Source of the DNA: Clostridia bacterium
Lineage (GTDB): Bacteria > Bacillota > Clostridia > Oscillospirales > CAG-272
Direction: 5' to 3'
Length of the DNA: 12,238 bases
NCBI GenBank assembly: GCA_900768535.1
Contig: CAAGDE010000118.1
Location: forward strand, 1 to 12,238
Shown here piece by piece: positions 6,735 through 12,238 of the stretch (positions are counted from its first letter, which is position 1; every line of letters begins with the position of its first letter). The notes under the pieces are model-generated. The model had not been told where the DNA came from. It did not search any database and saw only the letters and a program-made list of their open reading frames with translations. A program made the translations under genes and the position numbers.

Positions 6735-8603
6735 TCAGTATCTCCACGTGTAGTCACCGGGCGCCTCCCGGTCGGTGTCGGCGGCACTGTCGTCAAAGGA
6801 GAATTCCACCAGCACCGGCGTGTGGTCGGACGCACACAAAACATAGGTATCCGTCACGATATCAAAGGTGTCACAGCGCAGACCGGAGCCGGAAACGAAT
6901 ACGTGATCGATTGCATCGGTTTTGTAGCTTCCCATCTTTGTAATCGTCGGGCGCTCGAACATTCCCGCATCGGCTGAGAAGGTCGGATAGCCGAAATGCG
7001 TGTTGGAATCCTCGGATTTTGCCGCAATTCCCTGCACGTCCGTAAAGCCGCTGTCCAGATAGCGTCGGTATGCCCGGCTTTGCGTGGTGCTGTTCATATC
7101 CCCACCCGTGATAATCGGGCAATCGTATTTGTCCCGCAGAGCGGCAACAATGCCCGCAACCTCGCCGACCTGATCGTACCGCCAGGTATCCCCCTGCTCG
7201 GTCTGCTGATATGCCAGGTGCACCGAGAGAACGCCGAAGGTCCTGCCGGATTCACGGTCCCGGAATACGCCCCACGTAACAAATTTGTCATCCCCGCCGC
7301 CAACCGGGAATTTGTACTGCCCCTTTTCCAGCAGTTCCAGCTTCTCGGTGCGGTAAAGGATGGGCGTGGCGGTCAGCTTGCCGTCAATCGCATCCTGTGT
7401 CAGCTCCTCGTAGCCTGCCGAAAGCAGTGCCGCGGCAATCGGATGCCTGGAAGCGTTCCGCATCATCATGGTACATTCCTGCAGGCAGAGAATATCGGGC
7501 AGATACTCCAGGTAGGTTGCCGCCAGCATCTGATTGCGCTGTTCGGTGGGATTGGTTTCGCTCTCGTTCCAGCCCCAGATGTTGTGGAACATCACGCGCA
7601 CATCGCCCGTGTGGGAAAGGATATTCTCCGTCCCACCGGTGAGCTCGGACGAAATGTCCTTGCGCACCATCTCCGCAGTCTGCGGCTTCATCGTGCGGGC
7701 GGAGGTCAGAAAGCCGTTGATGGCATAGGCGTAAGCCGCCTCGTAGCCGTAAAGCGAATCCGCCACCATGTCCACGGCGTTCCCCTTCACGGTCACGGCA
7801 TACTCGTACTTCTTTACAGTTGTTTCGGTGCGGGCAGTCCTGCCGATGCGGATTTCGCATTCGGTTGCCGGCTCGCTGTCGGCTACAACCGGCAGCTTCA
7901 CGCCGGTCATGTTGCACAGATACGCGCGGAAGTACGAGGCAAAGCGCGTTACCGTAATGTCTGCATTTGCCGGAACCACAATGCGGTAGCCGGCAATCGC
8001 TTTTTCAAACAGCTTCAGATTTTCCATTGGATAATTCCCGTGATACAGATAATTTTGTTCGGAAGAAAAGGTCAGGGATGTCTGATCCCCCGGCACCTTC
8101 TTCACACATTGATTGATAAACCAGTAGACCGCGCGAACCACCGCATCCTCGTTCTTTCCGAAGAGCACCAGCTTGTTGCCGATGACCCGCACGGAATAAT
8201 CCATATACCCCGAAAGTCCGGCGCCCTGGGCAACGGATTCCTCCCGCCCCGTATCGCCGATGAGCAGCTCGGTCTTCTCCGGCTTTGCGGTTGTGTCCCC
8301 TGCCACCGAGGCAAGCAGCGTGGCTCCGGTTTTCTCCTTCACTGCCGCCTGCAATGCCTTCACGGCATTCCGCAAAGTCTCCCCCGCATTGTCCGGAAAG
8401 ACCGCCGTGGCAAGGCTCTTCCCGTCCCTGACAAGCTCCAGAAGCGAGGGCGGCGTAACCGGATCGCCGCCGTCGGTTGCAGGAGCGGTGCTGCCCGTTC
8501 CGCTGTCCGGAGAGGGCGGAGTGTCCTTCTTTTCCCCGCAGGCGGCAAGCAGAAGCACCAGGACAAGCAAAAGTGCGGGGAGCCGGAATCTGTTTTTTCT
8601 CAT
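6735..8603 (-). CDS. Lipoprotein with two GH67-N-like accessory modules and a C-terminal endonuclease/exonuclease/phosphatase (EEP) domain
   Basis: The product has 622 residues. Residues 1-22 are a lipoprotein signal ending in LLLAAC, with the lipid cysteine at 22, followed by a low-complexity S/T/P/G linker to about 52, so the protein is displayed on the outer face of the membrane. Two similar modules follow (about 66-166 and 206-298), each with E-x-x-IG-x-T-x-R and then Y-(S/A)-V-x-V-x-GN: ELLIGDTGR at 112-120 and EIRIGRTAR at 250-258. They resemble the small alpha/beta domain at the N-terminus of GH67-like and related glycan enzymes. The EEP domain (about 334-603) keeps the metal and catalytic set: N341 in FHNIWG, E376 in LCLQE, H462 in SVHLA, D502 and N504 in GGDMNS, D566 in DAIDHVF, and D593-H594 in SDHTP. 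It is predicted to be a metal-dependent phosphodiesterase or phosphatase; the substrate is unknown. The ATG at 8603 has AAAGGAG (8616-8610) at 6 bases. It lies 14 bases after the solute-binding gene. Confidence 0.85.
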   Translation of the reverse strand: MRKNRFRLPALLLVLVLLLAACGEKKDTPPSPDSGTGSTAPATDGGDPVTPPSLLELVRDGKSLATAVFPDNAGETLRNAVKALQAAVKEKTGATLLASVAGDTTAKPEKTELLIGDTGREESVAQGAGLSGYMDYSVRVIGNKLVLFGKNEDAVVRAVYWFINQCVKKVPGDQTSLTFSSEQNYLYHGNYPMENLKLFEKAIAGYRIVVPANADITVTRFASYFRAYLCNMTGVKLPVVADSEPATECEIRIGRTARTETTVKKYEYAVTVKGNAVDMVADSLYGYEAAYAYAINGFLTSARTMKPQTAEMVRKDISSELTGGTENILSHTGDVRVMFHNIWGWNESETNPTEQRNQMLAATYLEYLPDILCLQECTMMMRNASRHPIAAALLSAGYEELTQDAIDGKLTATPILYRTEKLELLEKGQYKFPVGGGDDKFVTWGVFRDRESGRTFGVLSVHLAYQQTEQGDTWRYDQVGEVAGIVAALRDKYDCPIITGGDMNSTTQSRAYRRYLDSGFTDVQGIAAKSEDSNTHFGYPTFSADAGMFERPTITKMGSYKTDAIDHVFVSGSGLRCDTFDIVTDTYVLCASDHTPVLVEFSFDDSAADTDREAPGDYTWRY

Positions 8604-8617
8604 GGCGTTCTCCTTTG

Positions 8618-10105
8618 TCAGTATTTGGAATACAGCTCAATCAGCGCAAGCAGATGCTCCTGCGCTTTGCCGATATTCGAATTGTAGAACGAATAGAATT
8701 CCGATGCCGAGCGGTTCTTCTTTGCCAGCTGCTCCAAAAGATTGCTGATCCCTTTCAGCTCGATGTCAAAGTACCCGAAATCGTAGAGCCTGCCGGCGGA
8801 AATGATCGGCAGCATTTCAAAGGATTCCGCATCACGGAAGGATTTGCCGACCACAATGGACTCGTAATATTCCGGAATGACCAACCGGTTGCCCTCCTGC
8901 GCCAGGTACTCCAGTACCAGTGCGGTTCTTGCGGTATCCGTGACGGTCCTCGGGATCACAAAGACGTTGAACGCCCCCGCCACATGACTTGCGTAGCCCT
9001 CCACATCCGCCGTTTTCGGGAACGGAACGATTCCGTAATTCAGGTCGGTCTTGCGGAAATCTATTGCAACACCGTTGAGAGTGGTATCATGAAACACCAC
9101 GCGGTTCGCCACAACAGTCGGAACGATCTGCGGGTTATAATCTCCGGTGTCCAGATACGAAATGTTGTCGGTTGCCAGCGTAAAGAATTTGGTCAGGGCA
9201 TCATAGGCGGTCTCGGTTGCAATGGTCACGGTCGGCATATCGTTCTCATCGCGCGTCAGGATATGCGTTCCGGATGCAAACAGGGCACAGTAGGTACCGC
9301 CCCACGGATAGGTCACATAGCCGAGAATATCGCCCTCACTGTCCAGCTTGTAGGCGCCGTCCCCATCCTTGTCCTCTGCGCATTCTCTGGCAATCTCCGA
9401 CATCCGCTCAAAGGTCCAGGTGCCGTCCTTCACCTCTTCGTAAGGGTATTCGATCTCATGCTGTCGGAGAATGTCCTTGTTGAAAACCATCACGTAGGAC
9501 GCTGCCGTAGAAAGATGGCTCAGGTCTCCGGTCATAAACAGGAGCGTATCGCGGAAGGTAAAGGAATCCCGCGCGCCCTGTGCCCACCAGTCGTAAGTCA
9601 GGTTCAGGTATGGCAGATCATACCAGTCCAGACAGCAGTCATTGACGGCATAGGTCACACAGCGCCTGCCATGCCGGGCAAGCAGATCGTAATCGTCCGA
9701 GCCTGCCAGGATTTCGGCAATACCGTCACTGTCATCGTTGTTCGAGGAGGATTTCACCAGCTTGAGCACAATTCCGTACGTTTCCTCCAGCGATTGGTTC
9801 CGCAGAAAGACCGCATTACTGACGGCATCCCCGTCCGTTTCCTCCGCAAACAGGTCTGTCTGATGGTTGATATTGTCCCGCATCAGGATCCGAAACCCGT
9901 ATCCCGCATACGCATCCGTATCCGGCAGATCCCGGAGCGGCTCGCGCGGGGCATCCGGCTGGGCAGTGGCGGTGTCTTTGCCGCTTTGCTCCGTCTTTCC
10001 GGTCGTGCTCTTTCCGTCGCCTCCCTTTTTCCCGCATCCGATGAGAATGCCGGACAGGAGCAGAAGAGTCACCATCAGGGTTGTGATTTTTTTCATATTC
10101 GCCAA
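8618..10105 (-). CDS. Extracellular solute-binding lipoprotein, family 1 (sugar-ABC type)
   Basis: The product has 495 residues. The signal peptide ends in ILIGC with the lipid cysteine at 24, and a G/K/S/T-rich linker runs to about 55. The mature part has features of clostridial family-1 binding proteins: a receptor-type start GYGFRILMRDNIN (68-80), a lobe motif VMVFNKDILRQHEIEYPYEEV then DGTWTFERMSEIARE (about 205-241), and a Ca-binding-like loop DKDGDGAYKLDSEGD (245-259). The predicted role is capture of an oligosaccharide for an ABC importer. No permease or ATPase gene is in the window, so it may dock with a remote transporter or act only as a surface binder. The start is TTG at 10105: AAGGAG (10117-10112) sits 6 bases from it, matching neighbouring genes, whereas the ATG at 10096 would be 15 bases away. 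The gene begins 13 bases after the mini-gene stop. Confidence 0.9.
   Translation of the reverse strand: MANMKKITTLMVTLLLLSGILIGCGKKGGDGKSTTGKTEQSGKDTATAQPDAPREPLRDLPDTDAYAGYGFRILMRDNINHQTDLFAEETDGDAVSNAVFLRNQSLEETYGIVLKLVKSSSNNDDSDGIAEILAGSDDYDLLARHGRRCVTYAVNDCCLDWYDLPYLNLTYDWWAQGARDSFTFRDTLLFMTGDLSHLSTAASYVMVFNKDILRQHEIEYPYEEVKDGTWTFERMSEIARECAEDKDGDGAYKLDSEGDILGYVTYPWGGTYCALFASGTHILTRDENDMPTVTIATETAYDALTKFFTLATDNISYLDTGDYNPQIVPTVVANRVVFHDTTLNGVAIDFRKTDLNYGIVPFPKTADVEGYASHVAGAFNVFVIPRTVTDTARTALVLEYLAQEGNRLVIPEYYESIVVGKSFRDAESFEMLPIISAGRLYDFGYFDIELKGISNLLEQLAKKNRSASEFYSFYNSNIGKAQEHLLALIELYSKY
9845..9862. repeat. 18-base direct repeat, copy 1, inside the solute-binding gene
   Basis: CGCAAACAGGTCTGTCTG occurs here and again, exactly, at 12145-12162 where the tetranucleotide tract begins. 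The bases on either side differ (C before and A after here; G before and T after there). In the gene it encodes part of the residue stretch around DLFAEE (84-89). Confidence 0.9.
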
Positions 10106-10111
10106 TATTCG

Positions 10112-10117
10112 CTCCTT
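10112..10117 (-). promoter_or_regulatory. Ribosome binding site that decides the TTG start of the solute-binding protein
   Basis: AAGGAG on the minus strand overlaps the region just after the mini-gene stop codon (TGA, 10121-10119). It is 6 bases from TTG (10105) and 15 bases from the first in-frame ATG (10096). Six bases is the spacing used by the two following genes as well. Confidence 0.75.
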
Positions 10118-10118
10118 A

Positions 10119-10235
10119 TCAGAATCGATCCTTCACGCAGTCATCCGGCAGGGTGAGATCGGACTCGCTCAGAGTCAGGATATCGGATTCGTCCGCGTAA
10201 GAGATGACCGCTATCGGATTTCTGTACTGTTTCAT
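10119..10235 (-). CDS. Mini-protein of 38 residues, unknown function
   Basis: ATG at 10235-10233 to TGA at 10121-10119 encodes a peptide beginning MKQYRNPIAVISYADESDIL and ending LPDDCVKDRF. It fits tightly between its neighbours: 14 bases after the beta-helix gene and 13 before the solute-binding gene, so there is no other use for this gap. The upstream site is G-rich (AGGGGGG at 8 bases, or GGG nearer), weaker than its neighbours. The pattern M-K-x-Y-x-x-P-x-x-x-V, then D-I-(L/I)-T and an acidic tail, recalls short uncharacterised proteins of clostridial genomes (from memory). It has one cysteine, no signal peptide and no membrane segment. A role as a peptide precursor, chaperone-like partner or regulator is open. 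Coding is likely but not proven. Confidence 0.65.
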   Translation of the reverse strand: MKQYRNPIAVISYADESDILTLSESDLTLPDDCVKDRF

Positions 10236-10249
10236 ATCCCTTTCCCCCC

Positions 10250-11914
10250 TCAGTTTGCCACCGCGTCCAGGTATCCCTGCAGAATTGCGCGCTGTGCATC
10301 GGTGTACGGGCTGTATTTCCCGTTGTACTCGTATTTGTAAAGTCCCGTTGCAGTGCTCTTGACATCATTCAGCGCCGCATTGGCAACATAGGACATACTC
10401 CGGCTGCTTTCGCTTTCGGCATAGGCGCCGTAAACATAGACCGTTGTGCCGTTCTTTACATAGGAGATATAGCTGACCGCCGACATGACGCGACCGATGT
10501 TTTCGGTTCTCAGATCCACCAGTGCCGCACGGATGCGCACATTTCCGTCGGCATCGGTGCTGATCCCGTCCTTTGCCACCACGTTTTCATAAGCCTTGTC
10601 CATCACGGTCAGCGCATTCATATTCATGCCGGAAATGCCGGCAAGCAGATCGGTGGGGCAGATGACCGTGCCGTAGCCGATCTCGGTCCCCTCATCCTTC
10701 AGTCCAGTCACGTAATCAACGGTCGCCTTGGAAACGGTCGCCTCAAAGCGGATGCCGTTGCTCCCCTCCACCAGTCTTGCGGAGGCACCGGGAAGCATGG
10801 TCGGTGCGGTATCGGCAACCCGTGCATACAGACCGTCCGTCATCAGATATCCGCCGGCTTCATTCCGCGCAGCGGTATTCTCGGTCACGCTTCCGTTGTC
10901 AGCCAACGCTTTAACCGCCTGGACATAGCCGCCCTTGAGCCGGTTCTGCCCTGCAACCGCCCAGTTGTTCGCATAATTGAAGAATTGTCCGCCATAGACC
11001 ACCGGACGCTTGGAATCGTCAGAGCGCACCACCGCACCGGTTCCCTTGACAACGAAAGTTCCGCCGTAGATGCTGATGTCCTTCTGTTCGCCTGCCGAAC
11101 CGTTTGTGGTCAGCGCTCTGCCCTTACCGTTGTTGCAGAAGTAGCCGTCATAAATCGTGACAAAGGAATTCTCGTTCAGATTCAGAACAGCAGATCCGGC
11201 ATCCGCTTTGTCATTGAAAATCGCACCGCCGTACATCTTCAGCTCCGCCTGACCGAAGAAGTTGAAGTTGTTGGAGGGTCCCTGATTGCGGAACACACCG
11301 CCATAAACCTCCACGGTTGCATTGGATGCCGCCACCAGGTTTCCGCCACTCGCCGTGTAGCTTCCACCGTCAATGCGGACCGATCTGCCGGTTACATTGT
11401 TGCCGGTGCAGTTGACAAAGCCGCCCGCGCTGACATATTCGCCGCCCCGGATCCGGATGCTGCTCCCCTCGGATCTTCCGTCTCCGCTATGGAACAGAAA
11501 TGCGCAGTTCTTGGTATTCATCTTCACATTGTCCGCAACCTCCAAAGTCACGTTCTTCATGATCTTGAAGCCGCCGCCAGCCGTGCATTTGATCTCAAGG
11601 TTCTCCAGCACGACTTTCCCCGCGTTGTCGCCCAAAACAATGGCATAATCGGTATTTGCGCTGGTTAAGGTGTAGCCGTTTCCCTTGATGGCAGCGGAAA
11701 CACCGACAGTCAGCTGCGCAGTCCCTGCATCCGCATTGGCAAGCAATTCCAGCGTATCTCCCGACCGAAGCGCAGCAACCGCCTCCGCAATACTCGCGTA
11801 TCCTGTGTCACCGATTTTTGCAACATTCCCTTCCGCAAACGCCGCAAACGGAGCGATTGCCGTCAGAAGCAATGCAAACAGGATCAAAACCGATAAGTTT
11901 CTCTTTGTTCTCAT
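10250..11914 (-). CDS. Secreted right-handed beta-helix protein with a C-terminal clostridial domain of unknown function
   Basis: The product has 554 residues from the third of three consecutive ATGs (11920, 11917, 11914). The ribosome site AAGGAG (11927-11922) is 1, 4 and 7 bases from them, so 11914 is chosen. The signal peptide ends around AAFA-EGN (residue 27 to 28); no lipobox or LPXTG is seen. VAKIGDTGYASIAEAVAA with GDTLELLAN (31-60) is the leading motif common in Firmicute surface beta-helix proteins. A ladder of about eight coils follows between 150 and 332, each centred on (I/V)-x-(Y/R/D)-GG-x-(Y/F), for example IRGGEY, IDGGSY, VYGGVF, IYGGTF, VYGGQF. Residues about 375-515 form a separate domain (NGIRFEATV, EIGYGTVICPTDLL, SRSMSYVANAALNDV) that I recall from other clostridial secreted proteins without a function. 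The likely role is binding of, or acting on, a polysaccharide at the surface; no catalytic residues can be named. First gene of the four-gene cluster. Confidence 0.85.
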   Translation of the reverse strand: MRTKRNLSVLILFALLLTAIAPFAAFAEGNVAKIGDTGYASIAEAVAALRSGDTLELLANADAGTAQLTVGVSAAIKGNGYTLTSANTDYAIVLGDNAGKVVLENLEIKCTAGGGFKIMKNVTLEVADNVKMNTKNCAFLFHSGDGRSEGSSIRIRGGEYVSAGGFVNCTGNNVTGRSVRIDGGSYTASGGNLVAASNATVEVYGGVFRNQGPSNNFNFFGQAELKMYGGAIFNDKADAGSAVLNLNENSFVTIYDGYFCNNGKGRALTTNGSAGEQKDISIYGGTFVVKGTGAVVRSDDSKRPVVYGGQFFNYANNWAVAGQNRLKGGYVQAVKALADNGSVTENTAARNEAGGYLMTDGLYARVADTAPTMLPGASARLVEGSNGIRFEATVSKATVDYVTGLKDEGTEIGYGTVICPTDLLAGISGMNMNALTVMDKAYENVVAKDGISTDADGNVRIRAALVDLRTENIGRVMSAVSYISYVKNGTTVYVYGAYAESESSRSMSYVANAALNDVKSTATGLYKYEYNGKYSPYTDAQRAILQGYLDAVAN

Positions 11915-12039
11915 CATCATTCTCCTTTTTTCTTGTGCTGATCTATTTCCTCGCGTCCGGGGAATTCCGCCGTCGGTACCGCAGCCTTTCTCTGCGGCGA
12001 CTGCTTTTGGGGAGCTTCACCCTGGCGCGTTCAGGACGC

Positions 12040-12084
12040 AAAAAGCCGACCGGCAATCACGGGTATCCGTGACCGTCAGTCGGC

Positions 12085-12085
<1 letters not shown>
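12040..12085 (-). terminator. Intrinsic terminator on the minus strand, about 125 bases before the beta-helix start
   Basis: The arms 12085-12067 and 12062-12044 pair over 19 positions (15 Watson-Crick, 3 G-U, 1 mismatch) around a 4-base loop, and the stem runs into TTTTT on the minus strand (12044-12040). It is either the end of a gene beyond the right edge or an attenuator in the leader of the beta-helix operon. On the plus strand the stem is not followed by T's, so it works in one direction. Confidence 0.8.

Positions 12086-12238
<153 letters not shown>

Noticed and set aside
6996..8687. Plus-strand open frame of 563 codons opposite the EEP lipoprotein
   Set aside because: Antisense shadow. 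It has no ribosome site or domain, and the minus-strand frame carries the complete EEP catalytic set.
8477..10156. Plus-strand open frame of 559 codons opposite the solute-binding and EEP genes
   Set aside because: It lies antisense to two genes with clear signal peptides, motifs and ribosome sites. Its translation is rich in R, H and Q with no recognisable domain, as expected of a shadow frame in GC-rich coding DNA.
10141..10368. 75-codon minus-strand frame overlapping the end of the beta-helix gene
   Set aside because: It overlaps the beta-helix coding end in another frame and has no ribosome site. The 38-codon frame at 10119-10235 fits the gap and operon spacing far better.
11930..12040. 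Cobalamin-riboswitch-like core (GGGTGAAGCTCC followed by GCAGTCGCCGC) in the beta-helix leader
   Set aside because: Only a loose resemblance to one conserved box. The other required conserved segments and their order are missing, so I do not call a riboswitch.

Overview
The window looks like a low-to-mid GC Gram-positive, most likely an uncultivated gut-type clostridium (Bacillota, Clostridia). The evidence is the strong AAGGAG-type ribosome sites at 6-10 bases from nearly every start, use of GTG and TTG starts, sigma-70/sigma-A promoters with extended -10 elements, two lipobox signal peptides, a family-1 sugar-type solute-binding lipoprotein, and a 38-residue mini-protein of a kind I associate with clostridial secreted-protein operons. 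There is no rRNA, tRNA, CRISPR array or recognisable transposase.

Layout, left to right. (1) 1-503, minus: the first 167 codons of a pyruvate formate-lyase-like glycyl radical enzyme, running off the left edge. (2) 651-1481, plus: a divergently transcribed AraC-family regulator with a near-consensus promoter. (3) 1490-1535: a stem-loop between the converging ends of the regulator and the next operon. (4) 6674 down to 1551, minus: a two-gene sugar operon, a GH36 raffinose-synthase/alpha-galactosidase-like enzyme followed after 30 bases by a GH38 alpha-mannosidase. It has a near-perfect promoter, a palindrome on the -35 box and a structured 5' leader. (5) 11914 down to 6735, minus: four genes with gaps of only 13-14 bases: a secreted beta-helix protein, a 38-residue mini-protein, an orphan solute-binding lipoprotein, and a lipoprotein carrying a complete endonuclease/exonuclease/phosphatase domain behind two copies of a carbohydrate-enzyme accessory module. 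(6) 11921-12238: structured non-coding DNA with an intrinsic terminator on the minus strand, imperfect direct repeats, and a pure (TCTG)21 tract that ends exactly at the window edge.

How it may work together (inference): the outer-face proteins (beta-helix, solute-binding lipoprotein, phosphodiesterase-like lipoprotein) would bind and trim a glycan at the cell surface. The two glycosidases lack signal peptides and would finish imported alpha-galactosyl/alpha-mannosyl oligosaccharides in the cytoplasm. No transport permease is in the window, so uptake must rely on genes elsewhere. The regulator and the radical enzyme form a separate divergent pair; a link to the glycan genes is possible but not shown.

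The most unusual items are the tetranucleotide tract and the 18-base identity between its inner edge and the solute-binding gene (biological or an assembly artefact), the mini-protein, and the domain architecture of the phosphodiesterase-like lipoprotein.
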